A stretch of DNA of 64,000 bases, taken from Zhouia spongiae (GTDB lineage: Bacteria > Bacteroidota > Bacteroidia > Flavobacteriales > Flavobacteriaceae). The stretch lies in the NCBI RefSeq assembly GCF_022760175.1, contig NZ_CP094326.1:3212804-3276803 (forward strand), read 5' to 3'. Positions 52,391 to 61,804 of the stretch are shown here, piece by piece. The position numbers and the translations under genes are program-made. The notes below the pieces were generated by a model. That model saw only the letters and a list, made by a program, of their open reading frames with translations, ran no database searches and was not told the DNA's origin. The stretch's first letter is position 1; each line of letters begins with the position of its first letter.

Positions 52391-53962
52391 TTATATTAAA
52401 GGTAACTTTACATAAAAGATACTTCCTTTGTTTTTTTCACTCTCTGCATAGACTTCACCCTGATGGTCGTCTATTATTCTTTTTACATAGGCAAGACCCA
52501 AACCATGCCCTTTCACATTGTGGATATCCCCCGTATGTTCACGATAAAACTTTTCAAAGATTCGTTTCAATACAGCTTTGGTCATCCCTGCTCCCTGATC
52601 CTGTATCCTGATCACAACATGGTTTTTAACCACCTCAGTAAAGACATCAATTTTCGGACTTTCAGGGGAATATTTAATTGCATTATCCAAAATATTGACC
52701 AATACGTTGGTGAAATGCGATTCATTAGCAAGTACCATACTCTTTTCTGCTTCAAGATGCGTATGTATGTACCCTCCCCTGTCTTCTACTATCAATTCAA
52801 CATGCGATATCGCATCTTCAATCAAATCATGTACATCAACTCTGTCTTTGTTGATATCGAGTTGATTTTTATCTAGTTTTGAAATTCTAAGCACATTTTC
52901 CACCTGAGCGTGCATCCGGTGGTTTTCATCTCTGATCATCTTCAGGTAACGCTTCACCTTATCCGGATCTTCAAAAGCCTTTGGATTTTTAATAGCGTCC
53001 AGTGCTAAATTGATGGTTGCAATCGGAGTCTTAAATTCATGGGTCATATTATTGATGAAGTCCGTTTTTATCTCAGAGATCTGCTTCTGCCGTATCAACT
53101 GAAATAGTGCACTCGAATATGCCACAATGATGATTATAGTAAAGATAATGGAAAGTAATGCCATTCCAATAATGGAAGATATCAAAAACTTCTTCTTCTT
53201 TGGAAAGCTCACCATCAAACTGTAAGGACTGTTCCCTTCTGTATCGCTGAAAAGAGGGGTTTTGTACCGGGTATTTTTGTTTAAATTAAAAGCCCTGGTT
53301 TTAATTTTGGTAGCCAGTCCGTTTGCAAAAACCCCGTATTCGAAATCAAGATCGATATTTCGGTCTTTAAGCTCCCGCTGTATTAAAAACTCTAACTCTG
53401 CCTTGGAAACCCTCTTGTGAATAGGCACCCTGTTAACAAGAACCCTGAAATAATCTTCAAACTGCGCTTTTTCAATCTGAGACATATTCCCGATTTTCTG
53501 GATCTTCTCGACGGGGGTATAAGCAGATTTGCCGTCAAGGCCCTTGTCCTCCCTGTATATGATTGTTGTTCGCTTGCTTACATAGCTCTTTATTGCTGTC
53601 GAATCAAAACTATTATCAAAGAACGTTGCTGTTATACCGTAATCCTCTTCCAGGATCCCGTGTGAATAGATAAATGTCTCGTTACTATTCTCATTTTTCT
53701 CGATATAAAAAATTTCATTCAGCGTAGATTCCTTTAATTCACCTACACTATCTATAATTTGCAATAATTTATCGGAGTAATCTTTGATTTCACGTTGCTC
53801 TACACGCTGAACAACCGACTGCAAAACTTGTGAAACTGTATTAGAAAACTGCTCTTCTTTATTATCTACAGCTGTTTTTATCCAATAACCCTGAACAAAA
53901 ATAATGCCAATCAAAGATAAGCTCATCAGGATCACCAAAGCAATAAATAACCTCTTGTTCAT
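52391..53962 (-). CDS. Sensor histidine kinase, RprX-like
   Basis: 523 aa. Two membrane helices (about 5-26 and 260-284) flank a periplasmic sensor domain of about 230 residues with no named fold. The phosphoacceptor is H308 in NMTHEFKTPIATIN; NILDNAIKYS (N box), RIQDQGAGM (G1) and GHGLGLAYVKRI (G2) form the ATPase. It phosphorylates the regulator encoded next. A -7 box lies 5 bases before its ATG. Confidence 0.93.
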   Translation of the reverse strand: MNKRLFIALVILMSLSLIGIIFVQGYWIKTAVDNKEEQFSNTVSQVLQSVVQRVEQREIKDYSDKLLQIIDSVGELKESTLNEIFYIEKNENSNETFIYSHGILEEDYGITATFFDNSFDSTAIKSYVSKRTTIIYREDKGLDGKSAYTPVEKIQKIGNMSQIEKAQFEDYFRVLVNRVPIHKRVSKAELEFLIQRELKDRNIDLDFEYGVFANGLATKIKTRAFNLNKNTRYKTPLFSDTEGNSPYSLMVSFPKKKKFLISSIIGMALLSIIFTIIIIVAYSSALFQLIRQKQISEIKTDFINNMTHEFKTPIATINLALDAIKNPKAFEDPDKVKRYLKMIRDENHRMHAQVENVLRISKLDKNQLDINKDRVDVHDLIEDAISHVELIVEDRGGYIHTHLEAEKSMVLANESHFTNVLVNILDNAIKYSPESPKIDVFTEVVKNHVVIRIQDQGAGMTKAVLKRIFEKFYREHTGDIHNVKGHGLGLAYVKRIIDDHQGEVYAESEKNKGSIFYVKLPLI

Positions 53963-53967
53963 TAGTT

Positions 53968-53975
53968 CAAAATTA
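53968..53975 (-). promoter_or_regulatory. -7 box abutting the histidine kinase gene
   Basis: The minus strand reads TAATTTTG then AACTA and ATG. Match to TAnnTTTG; the position predicts a leaderless mRNA. No good -33. Confidence 0.35.
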
Positions 53976-54033
53976 AGGTTTTAAAGGCAAGGACTATAGG
54001 TATTTAACTGTTAATTAACAAAAATGCCAATAT

Positions 54034-54624
54034 CTAAACAGGACGGCTTTTAGCAAGTAAAGTATGATGTAAAGTAGTAACACACTGCTTTGTTTTAACA
54101 AGATTAATATTGTTAACAACATAATCTGCCAATTTAATTTTTTCATTATCCGGCCATTGGTTGTTTATACGGCTTTCTACTTCTTCTTTACTTACCTGGT
54201 CGCGCTCCATTACACGTTTAATCCTGTCTTCAAGCGGAGCTGTAACCAAAACCGTACAGTCGCACTCTTTATCGCTTCCCGTTTCAAAAAGTATGGCAAC
54301 TTCTTTAATCACATAAGGTACCTTCTGTTTTTCATACCATTCCTTAAAATGTTTTTTTACAGCCGGATGAATGATTGCATTCAGTAAATCAAGCTTGTTC
54401 TTATTGTTAAAAACTATGGAAGCGATGTAGGAGCTGTTCGGCAAGTTACCTGTATATGCTTCCTCTCCCAATAACTCAATAATCCCACCCCGTATTTCAC
54501 CGGAGGTTTCCATTAACAATTTGGCTTCTTTATCTGCTATATATACCGGAACTCCTATTTCTTCAAATATTTTGGCTACTGTTGTTTTACCACTGCCGAT
54601 GCCACCTGTTAAACCTACTATCAT
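54034..54624 (-). CDS. coaE: Dephospho-CoA kinase
   Basis: 196 aa. Last step of coenzyme A synthesis: phosphorylates the 3'-OH of dephospho-CoA. P-loop GGIGSGKT (7-14), YIADKEAKLLM, HPAVKKHF, and the LID-region RIKRVMERDQVSKEEVESRINNQW (here RVMERDQVSKEEVESR). ATG overlaps the stop of the YbbR gene (ATGA). The coaBC genes of the same pathway are 6 kb away on the same strand. Confidence 0.95.
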   Translation of the reverse strand: MIVGLTGGIGSGKTTVAKIFEEIGVPVYIADKEAKLLMETSGEIRGGIIELLGEEAYTGNLPNSSYIASIVFNNKNKLDLLNAIIHPAVKKHFKEWYEKQKVPYVIKEVAILFETGSDKECDCTVLVTAPLEDRIKRVMERDQVSKEEVESRINNQWPDNEKIKLADYVVNNINLVKTKQCVTTLHHTLLAKSRPV

Positions 54625-55586
54625 CCCTTTTTAAGTAAAAATTCAACTTTAGTTTGCATCAGCTTTACATCGCTGAGAAAAGCCGGTTTCTTTATCAGCC
54701 TGGGTATTAGATATCCCCCTCCATTTTGCACATCCCTGTAATCGGCTATAATTAAAAACTTATCAGCCGTAATCGTTTTCAGGTCTTCTATAGGAGCTTT
54801 ACAGACCACATCTAATTTTTGAGGGAACGTTCTGATCTGGGTTCCTTCCGGGATGTTCTCGATCAATAAAGGCACTTTTATTATTTTTTCAGAAAAACGA
54901 TCAACCCGGGCCGTAACGGACACCTTCTGAACTTCAATATCTATGGTCCCAAGTGAGTCCGGTTTATTCAATAGCACCTCTGCATTTATATCATCCTTAA
55001 TATTTCTGATTACTTTTTTTTCAGTATGAATAAACTGAATGCTGTCTATAACATTTTCCGGACCTCTTATCCATATTTCTGGGGGGGTTATCGATAACGA
55101 ATCTGCCAACCCATAGTCCGTTTCAAAACTCAATTCCAGATCAGGCACTACCGGTACCGTTTTCTTTTTATTAACACCAAACTGAAAGATCAATGAATCT
55201 GTCAGCACCTGTTTAATCTCTATTACCCTGTATTGCTCCTTAAGCTGGTTTTCAATATCATTACTTAACAAATACGATTTATTATCCTTTACCCTTACTT
55301 TCAAAAGATCTAAATCAGCTCCCTTATTAAATACATTTGCTTTCAACAAGTTAAACCCGGTGCCTTCCACTAAAACATTCACTTTACGACCAGAGGCCTT
55401 AAGTAATAACTTGTCTTCGGGTAAATTAGTATACGATACATCTAAAGAAATCGGATAGGAATACACTTGTGAAAGCTTGATAAGCAACCATAATATAAAT
55501 GAAACAACCATAAAGGTTAAAAAAACCAGTGATTTGGGTTTCTTTAACAATCCTACTACCGAATTCGCCTTGGTGTCTTTTAGCAT
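54621..55586 (-). CDS. YbbR-like domain protein
   Basis: 321 aa. An N-terminal membrane helix (about 18-36, LVFLTFMVVSFILWLLIKL) anchors a series of YbbR-type β repeats outside the membrane (LDVSYTNLPEDKLLLK, VPVVPDLELSFETDYGLADS, VPLLIENIPEGTQIRTFPQK). In Firmicutes YbbR (CdaR) regulates the diadenylate cyclase CdaA; in flavobacteria the gene commonly sits next to coaE as here, where its role is not established. Directly adjacent to the upstream glycosyltransferase gene (0 bases) and overlaps coaE by 4. Confidence 0.85.
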   Translation of the reverse strand: MLKDTKANSVVGLLKKPKSLVFLTFMVVSFILWLLIKLSQVYSYPISLDVSYTNLPEDKLLLKASGRKVNVLVEGTGFNLLKANVFNKGADLDLLKVRVKDNKSYLLSNDIENQLKEQYRVIEIKQVLTDSLIFQFGVNKKKTVPVVPDLELSFETDYGLADSLSITPPEIWIRGPENVIDSIQFIHTEKKVIRNIKDDINAEVLLNKPDSLGTIDIEVQKVSVTARVDRFSEKIIKVPLLIENIPEGTQIRTFPQKLDVVCKAPIEDLKTITADKFLIIADYRDVQNGGGYLIPRLIKKPAFLSDVKLMQTKVEFLLKKG

Positions 55587-56588
55587 TTACTTAAAAAATA
55601 GTTTAGGAAACACTTTTTTTGGATCTTCTTTTAACACTTCAATATAGAAAGTAGATTTTATAAATCCGGTTCCATACCCGTAAAATTGTACTATTACTGC
55701 ATAAATAGATAACATTCCTATATACACACTTTTATTTTTAATTGAAGCATCTGTCAACACCAACATAAAATAAAAAACATATATATATAAGAAAGCCGGT
55801 ATCCCCAACACCCCTAAAACAACAGCTAAAAGCATTCCAAAGAGAAAAAGCGACGGAAACCAAAATGTAATTTTTTTAGTTTCTGGATGCCAGCTGTTCA
55901 ATATCGGCCTGGTTAACCCGAACTTCCTGACCTGTTGTTTAAATTTCCCCCATGAAATCCTTCTTTTATGGTATACGAAAGCTTCTTCTATAAATTTTGT
56001 TTCAAATCCTGCTTTCCAGAGTCTAATGGTAAGATCAGGATCTTCCCCCGGGTGAATCTTCCCAAAGCCTCCGGTCGCTTCAAAAGCTTGTTTTGATATC
56101 CCCATATTAAAACTGCGGGGCTGAAATTTATTTATTGCCTTTTTGCTTCCCCTGATCCCTCCTGTTGTTAAAAAGGAAGTCATACTATAGTTAATGGCTT
56201 TCTGGATATCAGAAAAAGATTCATGCGCAGCATCAGGACCTCCATAGCAATCGACATACTTCTCATAAAGACTTTTTTCTGCTGCTGCCAAATATCCGGC
56301 AGGAATGATACAATCAGAATCGAGTATTATAAAATAGTTTCCTTTAGCCCTTTGCATGCCATAATTACGCGAATCTCCCGGACCAGAGTTTGCCTTATAA
56401 TAATAAGCGATATTCAACCTGGCGGAGAACTTTTTAACTACATCTTCTGAGGAAACGGCAGATCCGTCTTCTACGATCACTATTTCATACTCTTTCGTAA
56501 AAGTTTGTTTGGTTAAACTCTCTAAAAGTTCATTTATCTCATCGGGACGATTATAAACAGGTATTATAAATGAAAAATACAGATTCAT
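55587..56588 (-). CDS. Glycosyltransferase family 2, membrane-associated
   Basis: 333 aa. GT-A domain with NLYFSFIIPVYNRPDEINEL, IVEDGS, the DxD-like ILDSDCIIP, and acceptor region GGFGKIHPGEDPDLTIRLW; then a basic stretch and two to three hydrophobic helices (FPSLFLFGMLLAVVLGVLGI, FLYIYVFYFMLVL). Form and motifs fit inner-membrane enzymes that add sugars to lipid carriers. Donor unknown. First of the unit GT2-ybbR-coaE. Confidence 0.9.
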   Translation of the reverse strand: MNLYFSFIIPVYNRPDEINELLESLTKQTFTKEYEIVIVEDGSAVSSEDVVKKFSARLNIAYYYKANSGPGDSRNYGMQRAKGNYFIILDSDCIIPAGYLAAAEKSLYEKYVDCYGGPDAAHESFSDIQKAINYSMTSFLTTGGIRGSKKAINKFQPRSFNMGISKQAFEATGGFGKIHPGEDPDLTIRLWKAGFETKFIEEAFVYHKRRISWGKFKQQVRKFGLTRPILNSWHPETKKITFWFPSLFLFGMLLAVVLGVLGIPAFLYIYVFYFMLVLTDASIKNKSVYIGMLSIYAVIVQFYGYGTGFIKSTFYIEVLKEDPKKVFPKLFFK

Positions 56589-56617
56589 TTAGTAAAATTA
56601 TACAATTTAAAAATAGC

Positions 56618-56644
56618 AAAAGCCATCCACTAGGTAGATGGCTT
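56618..56644 (-). terminator. Intrinsic terminator of fabI
   Basis: The minus strand reads AAGCCATC - TACCTAGTG - GATGGCTTTT; an 8-bp stem with T residues, between fabI and the next glycosyltransferase gene. Confidence 0.7.
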
Positions 56645-56759
56645 ACTGTTAGAAGGAATTATATCGGTAAATGCAAGCTTATAAAAGCTACACTTTAAGA
56701 ACTTGTATAAAAAATTAATTGCTTCAGTTGATATGGTCAAGAACCAATTTTATTTATTC

Positions 56760-57572
56760 TTATTTCGTAAATTTTTCCATTACCTCATTGCTGACACCGG
56801 TGTTAGAGAAACCTCCATCGTGAAAAAGGTTTTGCATGGTTACTTTTTTTGTCAGGTCCGAGAACAATGTAATGGTATAATCAGCACATTCGGCTGCAGT
56901 TGCATTTCCCAAAGGAGACATCATATCGGCGTAAGCTATAAATCCGTCAAAACCCTTTACTCCTTTCCCGGCAGTCGTCGGTGTAGGCGATTGAGATATG
57001 GTATTCACTCTTACTTTTTTATCTTTTCCAAAGAAATACCCGAAACTGCGTGCTATAGATTCAAGATAAGCCTTATTGTCTGCCATATCGTTATAATCGG
57101 GGAATGTACGCTGTGCAGCCATATAAGTCAACGCAACAACACTTCCCCATTCAGTCATGGCATCGGCCTTATACAAAGTCTGGCATACCTTGTGAAATGA
57201 AAGTGCAGAAACATCCCATCCTTTTTCTGTAAAACCATAATTTTGATCTGTATAATGTTTCCCTTTTCTAACATTTACAGACATCCCAATAGAATGCAAT
57301 ACAAAATCAAGTTTCCCTCCTAAAACCTCCATAGATTTCTCTATAAGATTTTTAAGATCTTCTTCACTGGTTGCATCAGCAGGAATAATTTCTGAACCCG
57401 TTTTTTCAGCCAGTTCATTGATTTTCCCCATTCTCATGGCTATTGGTGCGTTGGTCAAAACAATTTGCGCCCCTTCCTCGTGAGCTCTTTCTGCTGTTTT
57501 CCAGGCTATTGAATTTTCATCCAAAGCTCCAAAAATAATTCCTCTTTTTCCTTTTAATAAATTATAAGACAT
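56760..57572 (-). CDS. fabI: Enoyl-ACP reductase, FabI type
   Basis: 270 aa. NAD(P)H-dependent last reduction in each round of fatty-acid elongation. GKRGIIFGALDENSIAWKTA binds the cofactor; VLHSIGMS and the catalytic Tyr-x6-Lys (YNDMADNK) followed by AYLESIARSFG are diagnostic. The RVNTISQSPTPTTAGKG loop is present. A -7 box (TATCTTTG, 57620-57627, minus strand) lies about 47 bases before the start, within the recN-fabI gap, so fabI can be transcribed alone. Confidence 0.96.
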   Translation of the reverse strand: MSYNLLKGKRGIIFGALDENSIAWKTAERAHEEGAQIVLTNAPIAMRMGKINELAEKTGSEIIPADATSEEDLKNLIEKSMEVLGGKLDFVLHSIGMSVNVRKGKHYTDQNYGFTEKGWDVSALSFHKVCQTLYKADAMTEWGSVVALTYMAAQRTFPDYNDMADNKAYLESIARSFGYFFGKDKKVRVNTISQSPTPTTAGKGVKGFDGFIAYADMMSPLGNATAAECADYTITLFSDLTKKVTMQNLFHDGGFSNTGVSNEVMEKFTK

Positions 57573-57619
57573 CGTTTATCTGTTTATTCCTTGATTTTGT
57601 TATCAGTATTCAGAGTGCT

Positions 57620-57627
57620 CAAAGATA
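57620..57627 (-). promoter_or_regulatory. -7 box of fabI
   Basis: The minus strand reads TATCTTTG, an exact TAnnTTTG, between recN and fabI. The -33 side is poor. Confidence 0.45.
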
Positions 57628-57630
57628 CTA

Positions 57631-59283
57631 TTAATTCAATAATTGTTTCGCATGTTCCAAAGCAGAAGTACTAATATCCTTACCTCCTAACATTTCCGCT
57701 ATTTCCCTAAGGCGTTCTTCTTTATTTAATCTAACAAGGTTTGTACTTGTTTTATCTTCATCATCAATTTTATACACTTTATAATGAACATCTCCTTTAG
57801 CCGCTACCTGAGGTAAATGAGTAATGGTAAAAACCTGCATATTCTCACTCATTTGCTTCATGATATCACCCATTTTGTTGGAGACTTCTCCGGACACACC
57901 GGTATCAATCTCATCAAACATGATGGTTGGAAGTTTTGTATGCCTGGCCAGCAATGATTTTATGGTAAGCATAATTCGCGACAGCTCACCTCCGGAAGCC
58001 ACTTTCTTCAACTCTTCGAAACTCGTCCCCTTGTTGGCAGAAAAAAGAAACTGAAGATCATCCTTACCATTTGCCAGATAAGAGTTAATACCGTTAACGT
58101 TTATCTCAAATTGTGCATTTTGCATTCCTAATGTCTGTAAAACATTTTCCAGATATCCTGTAAGATCAGGTATAACCTTTTTCCTTTTTTTATGAATATT
58201 GTCTGCTAATACATCCAATTCCTTTTCAATATCGAGCACCTTAAGCTGAGCTTCTTTAATCTCAGTTTCCAAATTTTCTGTTTTAGCAACTCTTAATCCA
58301 AGATTATTTTGAATCTCAAGAAGTTCTTGTATGTCAAGGACATTATGTTTTTTCTGAAGAGCATAAATCTGTTGAAGCCTGGAGCTGACCTGCTCCAGCG
58401 TTTTCGGGTCCACATCCAAAGACTCCCGAAGGTTTTCAATTTCTCCGGCAGCATCATCAACCTCGATTAAAACTGAATTTATTCTATTGTATAGTAATTC
58501 GTACTGCTTTCCATAAGGAGTTAATTTACCCAGTGTAGTTTTCAACTCAGCCATATTACTGATGAGACCGATCTGCTCTTCATTTAAAAGTTGAGCCGCA
58601 TAAACTAACTTCTCTCCTATTTCTTCTACATTATTAAGTTTTTCGTAAGTCGTTTCAAGTTCCTCCAGCATTCCTGCCTTTAGATCTGCCTCCTTAAGTT
58701 CGTTTAATAAAAAAGTGTTGTAATCATGTTCTTTATTTGCCTCCTGTTGAAAATCTATCAATTTCTGAAGTTCCTTCTTAGCCTTATAGTAAGAAGATAA
58801 TATTTTCTTATAGCTTTTAAGTATCTCATCGTTTCCAGCAACGGCATCTATAATCTTAAACTGATATGAATTGTCGGTAAGCTGTAATGTTTGATGTTGT
58901 GAATGAATATCAACCAATCTTGCGCCCAACGATGATAAAACCGTTAATGTTACCGGAGTGTCATTAATAAAGGCCCTCGATTTACCACTAGGTAAAATTT
59001 CTCTTCGTATGATCGTAGTTGTTTCATAATCGAGATCCTCCGCTTCAAAAAACGATTGGAGGCTGTATTCAGAAATGTTAAACGTGGCTTCTATTACACA
59101 CTTCTTTTCTTTTTCCTTGATACTGCTTAGATCAGCCCTGTTGCCCAGCACCAGTGAAAGTCCACCCAAAAGAATCGATTTACCGGCCCCGGTTTCACCG
59201 GTAATGATGTTTAGTCCATTTTCAAAATCCACCTGTAAGGTATCGATCAGGGCATAATTTTTTATAGAAAGATTTCGTAACAA
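57631..59283 (-). CDS. recN: DNA repair protein RecN
   Basis: 550 aa SMC-like protein acting early in double-strand break repair. N-terminal LSIKNYALIDTLQVDFENGLN (seen as LSIKNYALID) and Walker A GETGAGKS (29-36), a long pair of coiled coils (about 160-370), signature SGGELSRIM and Walker B IMFDEIDTGVSG, ending with FTITHLPQVAAKG. Follows the DUF4835 gene by 86 bases on the same strand. Confidence 0.96.
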   Translation of the reverse strand: MLRNLSIKNYALIDTLQVDFENGLNIITGETGAGKSILLGGLSLVLGNRADLSSIKEKEKKCVIEATFNISEYSLQSFFEAEDLDYETTTIIRREILPSGKSRAFINDTPVTLTVLSSLGARLVDIHSQHQTLQLTDNSYQFKIIDAVAGNDEILKSYKKILSSYYKAKKELQKLIDFQQEANKEHDYNTFLLNELKEADLKAGMLEELETTYEKLNNVEEIGEKLVYAAQLLNEEQIGLISNMAELKTTLGKLTPYGKQYELLYNRINSVLIEVDDAAGEIENLRESLDVDPKTLEQVSSRLQQIYALQKKHNVLDIQELLEIQNNLGLRVAKTENLETEIKEAQLKVLDIEKELDVLADNIHKKRKKVIPDLTGYLENVLQTLGMQNAQFEINVNGINSYLANGKDDLQFLFSANKGTSFEELKKVASGGELSRIMLTIKSLLARHTKLPTIMFDEIDTGVSGEVSNKMGDIMKQMSENMQVFTITHLPQVAAKGDVHYKVYKIDDEDKTSTNLVRLNKEERLREIAEMLGGKDISTSALEHAKQLLN

Positions 59284-59369
59284 CCTAATAAGTTTTAAGT
59301 TTCAAACTTACGGAAAATAAACATTACTAAGAAGTGTCTGATTTTTAAAAAACAAGACACAGAAAAAAC

Positions 59370-60263
59370 TTAAAATTTAATGTTTTTCCAACTTTTAGAA
59401 TAGGTAGGTGCCAAATTGTTCAACCTGTTTACCAATCCTGCTATATCTGTTTTTACTCCTCCGGAGAAAACATCGGCAATTTCATCTGATTTGGCATCAA
59501 AAAACAACTGCAACATTAAAGAGTTGGATCGTAATTTATTTAACTGTTCTAAGGAGGAAATACTATTTTCTACCGAAGATTTAGCTTCTCTTTCATTCGC
59601 TAACATTCTATCGAGTCCTTGCCTGTGGTATTGATAAAGTGCCTTTCTGTAATTCTCATACGTTCCGGAAGTCAGGTTATCAATAAGGGTCCATCTCGTC
59701 CTTGCATTCGGGCTATCTTGCTGCCATCCGGTATAACCTGTTCCCTGAGCCAAATTAACAATATCCTGCGCCTGATTATAATATGGAGTCCCTCCATTTA
59801 ACTGAAACGTATCAGCATCTATACCTAAGATTACATATACGTAATACGTGATGACGGCCGTTAAATTTGAATCAAAAACATTCCTGTTAAAGTACAAAGG
59901 TTCAAACTCCAGGTATTTAAACGTAAAGGATTTGTCCTGAAAATTCAACACAGGACTTTCATAATTGGTATTGTAAACGGGACGGTTTGACTGCACCTGA
60001 ATGTTGGCCTGGAAATTGTTGTCCTCAAAGGAAGACACGAGAATGAGCATGCTACAATTTATCCGTTCATTTTCCTTAAAATTCCTGTTAGTCCATTTAG
60101 TCTTGTTTACAAAATCGTTCAGTGATTTCTCAAGGGTTTTAAATACTTGTTGATTAGTCTGGTTAATTAATTCCGAGTTAACAGTAACGGAACAATTGAG
60201 TTCTTGCGACCGGGCAACAGAAGCAATAATCGTAAAACAAATAAATATTACTTTTCTAATCAT
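59370..60263 (-). CDS. DUF4835 family exported protein
   Basis: 297 aa from ATG 60263, which gives a signal peptide (MIRKVIFICFTIIASVARSQ, cleavage near SQE); the earlier in-frame start lies within coaBC. Contains VFKTLEKSLNDFVNKTKW, LEFEPLYFNRNVFDSNLTAV and ITYYVYVILGIDADTF, marks of a Bacteroidota-specific family of unknown function found between coaBC and recN. Likely periplasmic. Overlaps the coaBC stop by 8 bases. Confidence 0.88.
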   Translation of the reverse strand: MIRKVIFICFTIIASVARSQELNCSVTVNSELINQTNQQVFKTLEKSLNDFVNKTKWTNRNFKENERINCSMLILVSSFEDNNFQANIQVQSNRPVYNTNYESPVLNFQDKSFTFKYLEFEPLYFNRNVFDSNLTAVITYYVYVILGIDADTFQLNGGTPYYNQAQDIVNLAQGTGYTGWQQDSPNARTRWTLIDNLTSGTYENYRKALYQYHRQGLDRMLANEREAKSSVENSISSLEQLNKLRSNSLMLQLFFDAKSDEIADVFSGGVKTDIAGLVNRLNNLAPTYSKSWKNIKF

Positions 60264-61467
60264 TGATACGATTAATGATTTCGTTAAATATATCTGAAGC
60301 AACTTCACTTTTAGGCTTAAGATCAAACGGTTTAATGTTCATTTCCTTGTCTATAAAAGTAACTTTATTTGTCGGTTTTCCAAAACCTGCTCCTTCATCC
60401 CTTAAAGAATTAAGGACAATTGCGTCTAAGTTTTTCCTGGAGAGTTTCTTTTTGGCATTTTCTAATTCATTCTCAGTTTCTAAAGCAAACCCTACTAAAA
60501 ACTGGTGTTTTTTAATTGCTCCAAACGATGCTAATATATCTTTTGTCGGTTCTAATGATATTTCCAGGGAGGTATTTTTTTTCTTGATCTTCTCAGCGGC
60601 TGTCGTTTTAGGACGATAATCGGATACTGCCGCAGAAAGAATAGCTATATCTGCCTCTTCATAATACTTATGAGCCGCAGTATACATTTCTTCAGCAGAA
60701 ACAACTCTGTCTAAATAAATAAGGCTGTTATTAGTGTTGAGCGCAGACGGACCTGAGACCAGGTAGACCTGGGCCCCCATAGCAGCGGCTGTTTCGGCAA
60801 GTTCAAATCCCATTTTACCAGTAGAATGATTCCCTATAAAACGTACCGGATCTATAGCCTCATATGTCGGACCGGCAGTGATCAGTACTTTTTTTCCCTT
60901 TAATGGCAATTTAGAAAGAATATCATTCTCCATGAAAGATATTATATCTTCAGGTTCAGCCATTCGGCCTTCGCCTACCAATCCGCTTGCCAGCTCTCCA
61001 TGGCCTGCCGGGATCATTATATTACCGAAAGACTGTAATGCGGCTAGAGATTGCTTTGTACTAGCATGCTTATACATATCCAGATCCATGGCGGGTGCAA
61101 AATAAACAGGACATTTTGCTGAGAGGTATGTTGCCAGCAGGAAATTGTCACTATTACCTGAAGCCATTTTAGAAAGTGTATTGGCAGTAGCAGGCGCTAT
61201 AAGCATATAATCGGCCCACAAACCGAGTTCGACATGGTTGTTCCACACCGCATTTTTATCTTCCTCATCGGTGAACGAAGAATACACGTGGTTTTTAGAT
61301 AATGTAGAAAGCGTTAAAGGGGTTACGAAGTCTTTTGCACTTTCTGTCATAACCACTTTAACGCTCGCACCGGCTTTTATAAATAACCGGATCAAGGTTG
61401 CTGTTTTGTATGCGGCAATACCTCCGGTAATACCTAAAAGGATGTTTTTACCGCCAAGCACCGTCAT
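60256..61467 (-). CDS. coaBC: Bifunctional phosphopantothenoylcysteine decarboxylase / synthetase
   Basis: 403 aa fusion of the second and third steps of CoA synthesis after pantothenate kinase. N-terminal FMN-binding decarboxylase CoaC (LLGITGGIAAYKTATLIRL, the His of NHVELGLWAD, PAMDLDMYKH) and C-terminal CTP-dependent synthetase CoaB (KVLITAGPTYEAIDPVRFIGNHSTGKMG, seen as ITAGPTYEAIDPVR, then LVGFALETEN). Located 2 bases after rpoZ. Confidence 0.96.
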   Translation of the reverse strand: MTVLGGKNILLGITGGIAAYKTATLIRLFIKAGASVKVVMTESAKDFVTPLTLSTLSKNHVYSSFTDEEDKNAVWNNHVELGLWADYMLIAPATANTLSKMASGNSDNFLLATYLSAKCPVYFAPAMDLDMYKHASTKQSLAALQSFGNIMIPAGHGELASGLVGEGRMAEPEDIISFMENDILSKLPLKGKKVLITAGPTYEAIDPVRFIGNHSTGKMGFELAETAAAMGAQVYLVSGPSALNTNNSLIYLDRVVSAEEMYTAAHKYYEEADIAILSAAVSDYRPKTTAAEKIKKKNTSLEISLEPTKDILASFGAIKKHQFLVGFALETENELENAKKKLSRKNLDAIVLNSLRDEGAGFGKPTNKVTFIDKEMNIKPFDLKPKSEVASDIFNEIINRIND

Positions 61468-61469
61468 TA

Positions 61470-61796
61470 CTACTGTTCTTTTTCAGTATTTCTGAAGTAA
61501 ATCTTGTCTTCTAACCACTCCTGAACAGCTATCGCATGAGGCTTGGGTAATTTTTCATAAAACTTAGACACTTCTATCTGTTCTTTGTTTTCAAAAATTT
61601 CTTCCAAGCTATCCGTATACGTAGCAAACTCTTCAAGTTTTTCTATAAGCTCCTTTTTTAGCTCAGCATTTATTTGTCCTGCTCTTTTTGAAATGATAGA
61701 AATCGCTTCATAGATATTATCTGTTGGTTTATCAACTTCTTCCTTGTTGAAAGTTACCGTAGAAACAGGTGCATTAGAATTTCTTAAATCGCTCAT
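61470..61796 (-). CDS. rpoZ: RNA polymerase omega subunit, Bacteroidota form
   Basis: 108 aa. Contains the RpoZ/RPB6-like helix NIYEAISIISKRAGQINAELKKEL; this form is longer and divergent from the enterobacterial one and has an acidic C-terminal part (FYEKLPKPHAIAVQEWLEDK). It assists β' folding in polymerase assembly. It lies between bamD (8 bases) and coaBC (2 bases), a place typical for this phylum and supporting the call. Confidence 0.88.
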   Translation of the reverse strand: MSDLRNSNAPVSTVTFNKEEVDKPTDNIYEAISIISKRAGQINAELKKELIEKLEEFATYTDSLEEIFENKEQIEVSKFYEKLPKPHAIAVQEWLEDKIYFRNTEKEQ

Positions 61797-61804
61797 CTTC
61801 TGTA

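Noticed and set aside
60264-60326. In-frame start at 60326 for the DUF4835 protein
   Set aside because: It lies within coaBC and would mask the signal peptide that starts at ATG 60263.
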